Shown here: one piece after another, positions 34,448-52,199 of the stretch
How positions within the stretch are numbered: position 1 is the stretch's first letter
Layout of the letters: each line of letters begins with the position of its first letter
NCBI RefSeq assembly: GCF_036884655.1
Contig: NC_088345.1
Span: 21,790,501 to 21,854,500 of the forward strand
Direction: 5' to 3'
Length of the DNA stretch: 64,000 bases
DNA from: Musa acuminata AAA Group
Taxonomy: Eukaryota > Streptophyta > Magnoliopsida > Zingiberales > Musaceae
Position numbers and translations under genes: made by a program
Notes under the pieces: generated by a model
Told to the model about the DNA's origin: nothing
The model's input: only the letters and a program-made list of their open reading frames with translations
Database searches by the model: none

Positions 34448-36557
34448 TGTTGAATCTCGTATTTTGATGATGAAACTACTTGATATATGTTTATGATTTA
34501 ATCTGCGTTTTAAGTGACGCAGGATGCTTCGATCCGGATGAGACAATTAAAGCAGGAAAATCATGTTGTGCTGAAGGAACATGTCAGAAGATTGGACGTC
34601 GGGCCGGTGGATCGGTCGACGTATCAACATAAGGCTTCGGGCCATGGACTCGGGCATCGGGCCAAGAAGAGCGGGTATTGTGCCAAGGATATCGGAGTTG
34701 CGGAGCCAACTGGCCGATTGGGCAATAGGCCGTAGGAAAGGACGATGCGCCGAAGAAATGGACGAAGCGTCGAGGGACCAATGACATGTTGGACAACTTG
34801 GTTAATTGCTTAGGATTAATTATCTCGATCGAAGTTTTGTTTTACATGTGCAGGATTAACTACGATGAAAGTAAGACATATAGCTAGAGTTGCGCTGGAG
34901 TCAAGACTATGATCACGTTGGGAGTTCGACGGAAGTTTGGATGGTCGTCGGAGGTTTTGCGGGAACAAATCCGAGAAGTCTAGAAGCTTGCCAAAGAAAC
35001 TCGTCGGAACTCGCCAAGATCAAATCGTGAAGTCTAGGAGCTTGTTGGGAGTCCGCAGAATGGTTTCCGAGAGTTTATCGGAAGACCGCCGAAAGTTCAC
35101 CGAAAGCTCGCCGGAAGAAGTCTTGACTTGCGGACTTTGTAATAGTGTAAGAAATGTCTTTAAATTCATAGTTAGCACGATAATTAGGGTTAGGATTAGG
35201 TGTTATCTTATAACCCGGTTAGGGGCCAATTGGGCCCGAATTCGGACTGGTTTAGGCCAAGTTTGGAGCCTAACCAATGATCTGAAATAGTGCCAAGAGG
35301 TGCAACCGCCTAGGCCAAGAGGTAGGACCGCCGAGGCTATGTCTCCCAGTGAGACTGGGCGGTGCAACCGCCCCAGCCAAGAGGTGGCACCGCCCCGAGC
35401 TCAGTCTCCGAGCGAGATTGGGTGGTGCAACCTCTTTTGTCAAGAGGTAGCACCGCTAGAGCTCAAGTTTCAAGCTCTGCCAGGCGGTGCAACCTCTCTA
35501 GTCAGGCGGTGCAACCGCCTGAGCTTGGTCTTCAAGCTCTGGCAGAGAGGTGCAACCGCCCCTGACAGAGGTGGCACCGCCCAAAGGCTCAGTCTTCGAG
35601 CTCTGCCAGGCGGTGCAACCGCCCCAGTCAGGAGGTGCAACCGCCTGATCTCGGAATTACGAGAATTGACAGATTGGAGCTCCAAATTTGAACTGGGTTG
35701 GGGCCTATAAATACCCCACCCATTCAGCACTAAAAGAACAGAACACACACTCGAAATCTTGCTGTCTTTCTATGTTTCTTAGAGCTTAAAACTGCTAGTT
35801 CTCCTCTTTCTATTCTTCAAGTTTGAGTTGTAAAGAGAGGAGAGAAAACTTCTGTAAGGGTTGTCTCCTAAGCCCGTCAAAAGGATTGAATCTGTAAGAG
35901 GGTGGTTGGCCTTCGCCTATTGAAGGAAGGCCTCTAGTTGACGTCAGTGACCTCGTCGGTGGAGGAAGCCAAAAGTGGAGTAGGTCAAGATTGACCGAAC
36001 CACTCTAAATCTCGGTTTGCATTTCTTTTGAGTATTTTACCTTCACTGCAAACTTCTCAATAGCTTACTACCCTCTACGATTTTACGAACGAGTTTCAAG
36101 GTTCAGACGTAAATCTGCGTTTAGACGTAAATCTACGTTTAGACGTAAATCTGCGTTTAGACGTAAATCGGCTTTCCTCGTACAATCATCATATTTCAGT
36201 TTATGTTTACGTTTTGATTTCAATCATATCTGTTTACTGCCTTCTGCGATCTTACGAATAAGTTTCTAAGTTCAGAATTTTCCAAATCTATGTTTAGACG
36301 TAAATCGGCTTTTCTCGTACGATCATCATATTTCAGTTTACGTTTACGTTTTGATTTCAATCATAACTGCTTACTGCCTTCTGCGATCTTACGAACAAGT
36401 TTCTAAGTTCAGAACTTTCTTAATCTTCACTTAGACGTAAATCGTTTTTTTATCGAACGAACACAGCTTTCGTTTTAATCGCTGAAAAATATCCGCTGTA
36501 CTAATTCACCCCCCCCCCCCCCCCCCCCCCCCCCTCTTAGTGCTCTCGATCCTAACA
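34448..36557 (+). mobile_element. Solo SIRE-type LTR in gypsy RNase H (2110 bp)
   Basis: TGTTGAATCTCG...GATCCTAACA with near-duplications ATTAA (34443-34447) and ATTAT (36558-36562), one mismatch. It has the usual order: palindromic array (about 35290-35650), TATA box (CCTATAAATACC near 35704), leader hairpin at 35908-35932, a short array of 18-bp-like units (about 36105-36170), and a poly-C of 26 residues at 36509-36534. No internal region, so the two LTRs recombined after insertion. Confidence 0.92.
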
Positions 36558-37300
36558 ATTATAGCCTCATGAAAAGAACTATCCTACTCATGACTTAGAG
36601 CTAGTAGCTTTCATTTTTGCACTGAAAATTTAGAGGCATTATCTCTATGGACAAACTTTCGAAATCTTCACAGATCATAAGAGTCTCAAATATATTTTCA
36701 CACAGAAAGATTTAAATATGAGATAAAGAAGGTGGTTGGACTTTTTAAAGGATTATGATTTTAATATCAACTACCATCCTGGGAAAGCTAATGTAGTTGC
36801 TGATGCCTTAAGCAGAAATACCTATAGTCTTGTAGCCTATATGAATATTCAAAGGAATTCTATGATGACGGAGTTAGCAGACTTAAAACTTAAACTTTTA
36901 TCGGAGACAAATAAAGATTTTCTTGTGTGTTTGATGGCACAATCATTTTTGGTGAAAAAGGTTAAAGAAGGTCAAAAGGAAGATACATATCTTCAAATGA
37001 TAGTTAAGGAAATAGCTCAAGGATCTAGACCTGAATTCCTCCCAGCCGAAGATGGTTCTATTACATTCCACAATCGACTTTGTGTTCCCGAAAGCCATCC
37101 AGTAAAGATGCAATTATTAGAGGAGGCACATAGATCAAAATTTAATATCCATCTCGGGACTACTAAGTTGTATCGAGATTTATGCCAAAACTATTGGTGG
37201 CGTGGTATGAAGAGAGATATAGTAGAGTTTGTCTCTAAATGTCTGATATGTCAACAGGTGAAGATAGAACATCAAGTACCTGCGAGAAAGTTGTAAAGGA
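36558..37300 (+). pseudogene. Gypsy RNase H end and integrase zinc-binding domain
   Basis: RNase H resumes with [26 protein letters not shown] and the DALSR end (VVADALSR at about 36797). The integrase HHCC zinc finger follows: His in EEAHRSKF and IHLG, Cys in SKCLICQQ (about 37120-37255). Stops occur in the RNase H part (for example TAG near 36631 and TAA near 36724) and TAA at 37294. Confidence 0.9.
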
Positions 37301-38376
37301 TTTCGATTCCTGAATGGAAGTGGGAGCAAGTCACTATAGATTTTGTGACAGGATTACCCAAGACTGTGAAAGGATATGACGAAATTTGGGTAATAGTAGA
37401 CAGACTTACTAAATCTGCTCACTTCCTTCTTATTAACAAGAAGTATTCATTGGATAAACTAGTAAACTTATATATTAAGGAAATTATTTGATATCATGGG
37501 GTGCCAGTTAGCATTATCTCAGATATAGATCCAAGATTCACCTCCAAATTTTGGGGAAGTCTACAAAAATCTTTGGGCACGCAGTTAAAGTTTAGTACAG
37601 CCTTTCACCCCCAAACTGATGGTCAATCTGAAAGGACAATACAAACTCTTGAAGATCTCTTAAGAGCATGTGCTTTGGACTTTGGTGGGAGTTGGGATAT
37701 GCATTTACATCTAATTGAGTTTTCTTATAATAATAGTTACCACTCGAGCATACAGATGGCTCTATTTGAAGCTCTTTATAGAAGAAAGTGCAGATCACTT
37801 GTATATTGGGATGAGGTAAGACAACAGAAGCTTTTGGGGCCTCAATTAATTCAAAAAGATGTTGATAATATTCGAATTATACGCCAAAGATTATTAACAG
37901 CTCAAAGTCGTCAGAAAAGTTATGCAGATCGAAGGCGAAGAGATCTAGAGTTCGAAGTTGGTGAGCACGTCTTCTTAAAGGTGTCGCCAACCAAGGGAGT
38001 TATAAGGTTTGGTGAAAGGGGAAAGTTAGCCCCAAGATTTATTGGCTCATTTGAGATCTTACAAAAGGTTGGGCCTGCAGCATACAGATTGGCATTGCCC
38101 TCGGCTTTGGCTAGCATCCATGATGTATTCCACGTGTCAATGCTTCGAAGATATATCAGGGATCCATCACATGTCATATCTTACCAACCTCTACAACTAC
38201 GAGATGATGCCACTTTTAAAGAACAACCAACCCAGATCTTGGAAAGGAAAGAACATGTTCTAAGGAACAAAATTATACCTTTGGTAAAGATTTGTTGGCA
38301 ACATCAATAAGACCAAGAGGCAATGTGGGAAACAGAAGAAGATATGCGAGAGCAGTATCCTCATCTATTCTATTAA
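37301..38376 (+). pseudogene. Gypsy integrase core and chromodomain-like C-terminus
   Basis: Core acidic residues lie in TIDFVTGL (about 37335), SDIDPRF (about 37520) and HPQTDGQSERT with the Glu (about 37609-37640). A GKLAPRFIGSFEI segment (GPY/F-type module) and FHVSMLRRY follow. The tail EQPTQILERKEHVLRNK, then VKICWQHQ, a stop at 38308, then WETEEDMREQYPHLF is the chromodomain-like end of Tekay-type elements, which is thought to direct insertion to heterochromatin. TGA at about 37489 stands where Arg is expected. Confidence 0.88.
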
Positions 38377-38407
38377 GGTAAGCTAAATTTGGGGACCAAA
38401 TTTCCTA

Positions 38408-38421
38408 TAGGAGGGGAGAAA
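38408..38421 (+). other. Polypurine tract of the gypsy element
   Basis: TAGGAGGGGAGAAA directly precedes the 3' LTR start at 38422, the expected primer for plus-strand synthesis. Confidence 0.85.
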
Positions 38422-44032
<5,611 letters not shown>

Positions 44033-45690
44033 AGGGGCAAAAGAAATCGGGTTCGTCTGCGATGCAGATTATGGTGTCAATTCTCGTAGTCGTTATATTT
44101 GGCACTTTATTATACTGCATATACTGCTGGAGGTGGAGGAGACGCAACGGTAGTCGACACCATACAGTAATCTTAATGTTACAGACGTATGGAATTCGTC
44201 ATGTTGGCTGTTGGCTGATGCTCCGTTTGAATGCATATCAGCTGTGAGACGAGCTCAGTTGGAGAATCTACGGCACATATCGAGCTCCGACTTGTCTGTC
44301 ATGGATCTATCCACAATACAAGCAGCAACAAATAACTTCTCCAAGGACAATAAACTGGGAGAAGGCGGATTTGGCCCGGTTTACAGAGTACGTACCTGAA
44401 CATCTTTCAGTGTATCTGTTAATCGATGCGAACAGACGAGTGTCTTGATGACTGTTTGCGCCCTCAACAATCTATCACTGTTTGCGCCCTCAACAATCTG
44501 TCTTCCAGGGAGTGCTTTTCGGTGGACAGGAAGTCGCTGTTAAGAGGCTGTCGACGAAATCCAGGCAAGGCAATGCAGAGTTCAAGAATGAGGTGGAGCT
44601 AATTGCTAAGCTTCAGCACAGGAATCTTGTGAGATTGTTGGGGTGCTGTGTGTCGAGGGATGAGAAGCTACTCATCTATGAATACCTTCCTAATAGAAGT
44701 CTTGATGCCTTTCTATTTGGTTAGTGAAATAATTAGTTCTTCAAATCAGCCATGGATTTCGGAACAAAAAACCACATGGTCTTAACCTATGGAGCTTTTG
44801 GCTTCTCTAGATCCAAACCGGCGGCCTCAGTTGGATTGGCGAAGGCGATTTCTCATCATCGTAGGAGTGGCGAGGGGCCTGCTCTACCTCCACGAGGACT
44901 CCTTACTCAAGGTCATCCACAGGGACCTGAAAGCCAGCAACGTTTTGTTGGACAACAAAATGAATCCCAAGATCTCAGACTTCGGCATGGCGAAGATCTT
45001 CGAGGAGGAAGACTACGAAGTCAACACTGGCAGAGTCGTGGGAACCTAGTGAGTGAATCGAGACTTGTCTTCCTCCACAGACCAGCTGCGACCTCAGTCT
45101 GCTAACGTTCTTAGCTTTGGAATTAACAGTGGTTACATGGCTCCGGAGTACGCAATGGAAGGCACCTTCTCGTTCAAGTCTGACGTCTTCAGCTATGGTG
45201 TTCTCCTGCTGGAGATCCTGAATGGGCAAAGAAACGGGGCATCGCACGTTCTGCAACGCGGCCAAACCCTTCTCAGACATGTATGCGTGATCTCTGCTTC
45301 ACCATTGCTTCTTTCTCTTCCATCACTTGGTACTTTTCACAGACGCTTGAAAATTCAATGTGTGGGTGGCAGGCATGGGAGCTGTGGGAGAAGGACAGAG
45401 CCTCCGAGTTCGTGGATCCGTCGCTCGGAGACTGTTACCCTACGAACGAAGCACGCCGGTGTTTCCAGGTTGGGTTGCTGTGCGTGCAGGAGAGCCCAGA
45501 CGACAGACCCACCATGTCGTCGGTGCTGCTGATGTTGAAGAGTGAGCAGATGCCTCTCCCGCTGCCAAATGAACCCCCGTCGTTCGCAAGGTTGAGGACG
45601 GACGGACTCAAGTCATCGGCTACCAAGTCTGATTCAACGCGAACGCATTCTGTGAACGAGGTTACTATCACGGTGATCGATCCACGGTAG
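44033..45690 (+). CDS. Receptor-like Ser/Thr kinase (DUF26/S-domain RLK class): transmembrane segment and kinase, six exons, no ectodomain seen
   Basis: Exons inferred from GT-AG sites and unbroken phase: 44033-44149, 44242-44387, 44509-44719, 44811-45048, 45130-45280 and 45373-45690 (stop TAG). The first encodes a membrane helix ([17 protein letters not shown]) and a basic stop-transfer WRWRRRN. Then come the juxtamembrane AATNNFS, the glycine loop [16 protein letters not shown] with the ATP-binding Lys, [14 protein letters not shown] and APEYAMEG, all intact, and a tail ending in [12 protein letters not shown]. It would act at the plasma membrane as a protein kinase in signalling. From the first in-frame Met (44062) the product is about 383 residues, about half of a full S-domain or cysteine-rich RLK, because no extracellular exon is visible. 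It could be a truncated gene, a gene with a distant first exon, or an RLK reduced to a membrane-anchored kinase. Confidence 0.85.
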
Positions 45691-47459
45691 TGCCTGCAGA
45701 TTCACTCTGGCAGGAAGTTTGTGGTGCTGAACATTTTCTGAGGCAAAAATTAATGTTTTGTTGCAAATGACCTTTCTACATATTTCAGGAGAAAGCAGCA
45801 GTATGTATTATACATATTGCACTTGTCATTGGATCCGAGTAATTCTCTCATGTGTATGGATTTAGCTCCGTCATCAGGCATTACACTCTCCCCCTCGTTG
45901 GGGATAGTCTTACTACATCGATAAGTAAACCGTTGTCATGAAGCAAATGTAGTTATGTGCAGGGTGAGGGCTAAGTAAGAAAGGATGTTATTAAGTGGAG
46001 GAGATTATAATACCCTCTTTAACCTCAAATAATGTTCACTTGAATTGATTTATGTGAATATGATAGGCATACTGTCACTAACTTGAGTTTAAATAGTTTA
46101 GACTAGCTGCATATACTCATCAAATTAATAAATCAATTATCTAATTAAGTCAAATAATTATTTCGATGTGTCAAATCTATAATTATTCTTTCATCAAGTA
46201 AGGCTTATATTTTCAAATTTTTACGTAAGACAGAAAAAAATAAAACTTAAGCTGATCATCATATTAGTATCCACTGTTTAGTGCCATATAGACTAAAAAA
46301 AAAGAACTATCATTTTGGATTTAACACTAAGTATAATACTTTGTTATATCCCTCATATCCTATGGTACAATTTTTCTTTTTTGAAATGATATGAACTTGG
46401 AAATAGGCTAATGATCTTCTTCCGGTAGTACTAATAATCTATCAACGTTTTAATATAGCTTCTTCCGGTAACGAAGAAAATGATCTCTCAACCAATAGTT
46501 GAACATCATCTCCATAATAATCAAAGATGAGACTTGAAAGTCAATTGATCGCTTTGGGAGTAGTACTAATCGAAATGACATTCTAAATGAAAATGCTATT
46601 GGAAGTATTTAAAAAGAAATTAGTTTAATTTTTCTGAATATAAAATATAAAAAATTATTTGAAAAGTTAGTTCTTTTAAAAGCCAATAAATTATTGCCAG
46701 AAAATTTTAGGGAAACAAAAGGAATATAAAAGCCAGTTGGCAAGCAGAACTAACCAAGGTGTGGGTCAGCTCAGGTTCAAATTAATGCACAAGATTTTAA
46801 ATACACATATCATCTTTACCTTATCGAACATAAAAACAGTGACATCTTTAAGCTCCATCTTATACATGTAAAAATAACGCCAATGCACCTAGTCTATATA
46901 TGCTAATGTCCTAAGATACATAGGAGTATGAGGGTGAATCCTAAACCGATTACTTATTTGAGTCCCAAACATTTTACGAGTTCTCAACTATTCAAGAGTC
47001 AGAGGCTTAGCCCTATGATAGGAAAAAGCACAAGTACAAAGGCTACAGGGTCTTTAGGTTTTTTTATTAACACAGTCTGTTTTTGAATTGCTATAGTTCC
47101 TTTATATCATTGTTGTTTGAATTTTTTATTCTTTCTTACTTTTTTTATCTTGGTTCTCAGCAAGTGTAATTATGGAAGAACGTTGAATAAGACTATGATA
47201 CAGTCAAAATTACAAAGGAACATCGGGGAGAAAAGAATCAGCATGCCCTAAAGACTACAGGTAGTTGATGAAATGATGCTCCCACATATTTTCAAGAGTA
47301 CTATGACCATACAAAGGTATTAACGTTAGAATATAAACTCTTCCAAGAAATTTTAAAAATTTATTTCTGAATTAAAAATAAAATGACTTAAGTTTATTTT
47401 TTTTAATAGTAATTGGGGAAGAAGACAAGGGGAGTAAAATTTTGATCCAAAAAATATAG
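45691..47459. other. 3' flank of the kinase gene and AT-rich sequence
   Basis: The first 200 bases probably include the kinase 3' UTR. The rest is AT-rich and repeat-like, without a coding frame, RNA gene or clear element boundary I can support. Confidence 0.4.
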
Positions 47460-47605
47460 AAAAAATTAAGAAGTTTATAGATAAATATGATTGTATTGTT
47501 GTTGTTTCGAAGAGTGAGCTATCTAAATTATCAGTTAATGAATTGCTTGATTATTTGCAGACATATGAGAATACATTGAATAATTATCGAACTATTAATA
47601 TTTGA
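47460..47605 (+). pseudogene. Short Copia gag (UBN2-like) remnant
   Basis: A plus-strand frame gives a segment like SKSELSKLSVNELLDYLQTYE, which follows the usual Copia Gag pattern of Leu-Ser-x-x-Glu-Leu then a helix with His/Tyr-Glu. No flanking LTR or other domain was found. Confidence 0.4.
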
Positions 47606-48340
47606 ACATGTCTTCAAAGTAAATTTAATATTTTCAAAGAGAAAGAAAAAAAGAAAACAATAATGCACAAAATCCATAAGATAGAATTTTGGGCCCAAAG
47701 ATGAGATCATGGTGTAAGAGGTTGACCAGACGACCAGAAATATTAAAATTTTGATGATTAGAATCAAAGAAACGCCAAGGGTTACAGTTAATTTTATTAT
47801 AATAGAATATTTAATATTTTATTGTAAAAATTATGATTAACTAGTCAATTTTGTGGGAGGAGATAGAAAATCTAATTTTTTAGTTGTCAATCTACTAATG
47901 ATATATGTAATAAGTGAGATTTTCCAATTAGTGTAAAGTATGATGATGCATTTAAATAGTTCATGTCCATGGAAATGCAGTAGATCAGAATATGACTAGT
48001 TGAAGAAGAAGATCATTGACCTTTTTTTGGTTCGATCAGGAAATTGATATTAATTTTACTTGTGTTGATGAAGAAGGTGACAATGTGGCATTCCATGACG
48101 GGACTATTATTAATCAGCACTTGGATAAAATTTATAAGCACTTGAAATAATAGTTCTACTTCATATGAGGATTGAAAAGACTCCCGACAGGAAAAGTATG
48201 AATTTTCTTTATAACTCGAAAGTTTTTTCAAATAGAAAAAAAATTTTAATTTTGAGAAAGAAGAACAATATAATCTAAATCAAAGAGATTAATGATGATG
48301 AATTAAGATTTTTGGATAAGAGGTATTGGCAGGTCCAATC
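47606..48340. other. AT-rich sequence without recognised features
   Basis: Nothing supported apart from the target duplication CAATC of the TRIM at its right end (48336-48340). Confidence 0.4.
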
Positions 48341-49387
48341 TGATAGAAGATAAGATTTTCCTAACTATATGAGGAAATTTCTCTATTCTGTTGAGGAAAA
48401 TCTTCTATTCTGTTAGGGAAATCCTTCCTCCTAATTCCTATAAATAGGAGAGGGAACATGTTAATAGATTCAAGCTAAAGCTATTTCATTTCTACAATAA
48501 AGCTTCTTCAATTATTGTTCTTATCTTCTATTATTTCTATCATGGTATCAGAGCCGCTTGCCTAGAGCAAGCTCTCTTCTCGCTGCCAATTCATCATTGG
48601 TGTTGCTACTCTGCGCCATCGTCCGTTCCTTTCCGCTACGGCATCTCTAGTGCTGCTCATCAGCACTGTCCCACCTTTCTTCTTCGTTGTAGCTATTTTC
48701 CTTCCTCTTTTGCTACAGCTTCCTCTTCTACTACAGCTTCCTCCTCTGTTGCAGTTTCCTCCTTTGCTATAGTAGCAACACTGCAACATTGCTGTAGATT
48801 TCTTCTCTACCGTCGCAGCCGTCGTAATCGCAACCACGACCAACGTCGTTGAGAAAAGCGAAGCTTCGCTCTTGCCTTCGGCCAGCGACCAACGTTGCTG
48901 AGAAAAGTAAAGCTTCACCCTTCGGCCAGTGACCAACGCCGTTGCATTCCTAAGAGGCTCCGTGGTCAATCCTCATCTTCCTCACCGCGGTAGTCTTTGC
49001 TGATCTATCAACATTCGGCAGACTTAAGGAGAATGAAGGGAACGCATGTGCCATCACAACAACAGCAATCGCAGCAGCAGCAGCGATCTATACTTATTTT
49101 ACTCATGAAGCCTCTTGCTTGTAAACAATTCTTTGCATCAATCCAAGATTGGTATCCTTGTCAGGAGCACCATCTTGCGGGGGCATGATAGAAGATAAGA
49201 TTTTCCTAACTATATGAGGAAATTTCTCTATTCTGTTGAGGAAAATCTTCTATTCTGTTAGGGAAATCCTTCCTCCTAATTCCTATAAATAGGAGAGGGA
49301 ACATGTTAATAGATTCAAGCTAAAGCTATTTCATTTCTACAATAAAGCTTCTTCAATTATTGTTCTTATCTTCTATTATTTCTATCA
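48341..49387 (+). mobile_element. Complete TRIM (terminal-repeat retrotransposon in miniature), 1047 bp
   Basis: Two 202-bp LTRs, 48341-48542 and 49186-49387, beginning TGATAGAAGATAAG and ending TTTCTATCA, identical by eye. Perfect duplications CAATC lie at 48336-48340 and 49388-49392. A primer-binding site TGGTATCAGAGCCG follows the 5' LTR directly (48543) and a GCGGGGGCA purine tract precedes the 3' LTR. A TATAAATA box is at 48439-48446 in each-copy context CCTATAAATAGG. The 643-bp inside, rich in CTT/CTG triplets and with a CAG/CAA run near 49060, encodes no gag or pol and must rely on enzymes in trans. Confidence 0.95.
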
Positions 49388-49794
49388 CAATCAACACTTT
49401 GACAATAATTTCATATGAAGACAATTCCTTAACAATATCGCAATTATCAATCTCAAGAACTCAATAGATCATAAATATCCAAAGCATGACTTTTATTTTG
49501 ACAAAAAAACACTTGGAACAAGAAATATTAGCATACTGGGAGACCTGTTAAAAATAATACTATCATAAGTTTATATAAACTGAGTCTAGTCTAGATAATA
49601 ATACGAGTACCAGGGTGAGAACCGGTTGAGAATTTGTGTTAGAAGCCTCCCAAGATTAAAAGTCATAAACTATTGAACATAAAACTTTTATTCCTATAAA
49701 TCCGGGTATAATCTCTTCTTATGGAAGAACTAAACCAAGAGCTAGATTGAGATACACCAATAGAAAAACTTTGCCCAAGTGTTTTAGGCAATTT
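49388..49794. other. Unrecognised sequence between the TRIM and a degraded element
   Basis: AT-rich, no ORF of note, no repeat boundary seen. Confidence 0.4.
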
Positions 49795-52199
49795 TGTTAG
49801 GATCATGAATAATACTAAGAGGGGAGTGAATTAGTGCTATCATAAAAATTAAATCGATTCGAAACTTTCGACTTTATAAAAACATACCGGAAAAGATATT
49901 AAAAGTGTGCTTGAATTAGAATAAGAGTAATAAGCAATGAAGACAGAAAACAACGGTAATAAAGAGCAACAAGAAAGTGCATGCTAATTTTATAATAGTT
50001 CGATCATCATAACCTACGTCTACTCTCGATTCCTTCTCTGTTGAGGCCATCAGCGTTCACTATCGGTCTTCCTTCAATAGGTGAAGACCAATTACCCTCT
50101 TACAACTCTTTTCTCATTTTCATAGATTTAGGAGATAACTTTTACAACCCACTCACCTCTCTCTTAAATTGAAATCAACACTTAGAGCTAGAAGAGAGGA
50201 ATTCTCATAAAATTATAACTTTTTTTTCCCAATTTTTATTCTCAATTTTTTTATGTTTACTAAGCAGGGATGAGTGAAGTTTTTATAGACCCTAAATGGA
50301 TTTAAATTTAGAGCCAAAATGATCTCATCTTAGGTTTTCAGGGTATTGACGGTACCACCACCTCATAGACTAACAACTACAAGTACCATCACTTGTCAAT
50401 CTGACACTAGGTGGTACTATCGCTTAGTCTGACATCGACATTAGGTGATACCGCCGCCCAATCTAGTGGTACTACCACCTAACATAGTCTTGAAGATAAT
50501 GTCTAGGTGGTACCATCGCCTAGACAACCTAGGAGGCCGAGTCCCAAGCGGTGCCATCGCTTGGGCTTGTTGAGGGTTGCTGTATGGGCCTCACTTGGCC
50601 CAAAATAGTCTCAACTCAGGCCCAACGGGCTCCTAATTGAGTTGACATTATTTCATCCCAATACCGACTCAATTTGACCTAAACTAACTTGATCTAGATA
50701 AATTAGCATAAATTATATGTTGTCTGATATGTCATTAGTTCTTCCGATGCTTCGTCCGATCCTTCGACGCATCGTCCTCTCCTTCGGTATATTGCCCAAT
50801 CGGTATATTAACTCTCATAACTTCTAATCTCCTTAGTGCAATGTTCAATCCTTCGGTCCGATACCCGAACTCATGGTATGAAGTCCTTCTACCGGCATGT
50901 CGACCGATCCTCTAGCTTGACCTCCAATCTCTTGACATGTTCAACTCCGGCCCAACGTCTGATTCCTCTCGCTTTAATCAATTTGCCTCTCTTTGATCGA
51001 AACTAGTACTACATCACTCAAAACGTAAATTAGATCATAAAATCATTAATTGATTTAATCATCAAAATCCAAAATTCAATAATCTCCCCTTTTTTAATGA
51101 TAGTAACCAATTGATGACGAAGTTTAACTAAACTCCCTCTATCAATATGCCATATTGATATAACCTCAATATATTATATCAAAATAATCATGTGTAGCAA
51201 GTCATTATATTCATCATTGAATATATTATTCAAAATTTTAAAACTTCATCATATCTTCTCCTCTTTTGTCATCAACAAAAAGGAGAAGTGCAATTAGCAA
51301 TTTTTGAGACTTGCAAGTTAGCAATTTAATGAATTTTACATCACTTTAGAATATGCAAGCTAACAAGTTGGCAAGTGTTACTTCTCTTTGAAGTATGAAG
51401 TTTAGCAAGTTTTGCTTCTCTTGAAAAGTTAGCACTTTTCTCTTGAGATGTGCAAGATAGCAAGTTGCTACTTCTTTGAAATATGCAACCAAGTAATTTT
51501 GCTTTCTTTTGCAATGTGCAAGCTAGCAATTTTTGCATCCTTTTATAAGCTAGCAATTTTTATTTTCTTTTACGATATGCAAGCTAGCAAGACTTTCTCC
51601 CCTTTTATTATTGTTAAAGAGAAGAGAAGAATACAATAGTGCAATTTTGTTTTTTTTACATTAATGATTCAATCATATCATGAGATATACAAATCATAAA
51701 TATAAGTCAATTGTACATCATAAAATTCAACTCATAACATCAAGAAGTCAAGTGGCATATCATGGTTAATTTAAATATATCTCTTATTTAGAAAATAGTA
51801 AGAAGAAATTACCAAAGATAGAAAAGATTTTAATTCTCATAAAAGATACCTCAACTAGAGAAATAAAAACAACGTTCATGATTCGGATGAAAAAAATTCA
51901 TTCAAATTCAATTTGTCAACTCCAAACTCATCATCAAAATCACTTTTCTTACATTTGAAAAATTCATTGAAAACAATGTACATTGATTCCGTTGAGATTA
52001 AAAATGGCTAAAATTCTTTAGTTTCAATTTGTATGATTGACTTTATACTAGCATGCCCTAGTCTTCCATACAAAAGCATTGCATCATTATTTAAAATAAA
52101 AAATAATATAAAAATCATCAAGATCAATAGATTATTATTTGTGTAACCATAAACTATTTTCAATCTAAAGATTTATTATAATAAAAATCATGAAGTTTC
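49795..52199 (-). mobile_element. Degraded minus-strand SIRE-like element: 3' LTR and part of the internal region
   Basis: The LTR (49795-51081) begins TGTTAGGATCATG and ends AAATTCAATA on the plus strand, so both ends are recognisable though mutated. It keeps the leader hairpin (50065-50089) and a few degenerate palindromic repeats (about 50340-50570) but no 18-bp array. A polypurine tract (ATCTCCCC at 51082) and internal AAGCTAGCAA-like motifs (about 51300-51600) follow, as in the gag-only element at 2377. It is cut at 52200 by another LTR. Confidence 0.75.

Noticed and set aside
44752..45105. 117-codon ORF in the kinase region
   Set aside because: Out-of-frame shadow of the kinase exon at 44811-45048; the spliced frame carries HRDLKASN and DFG.
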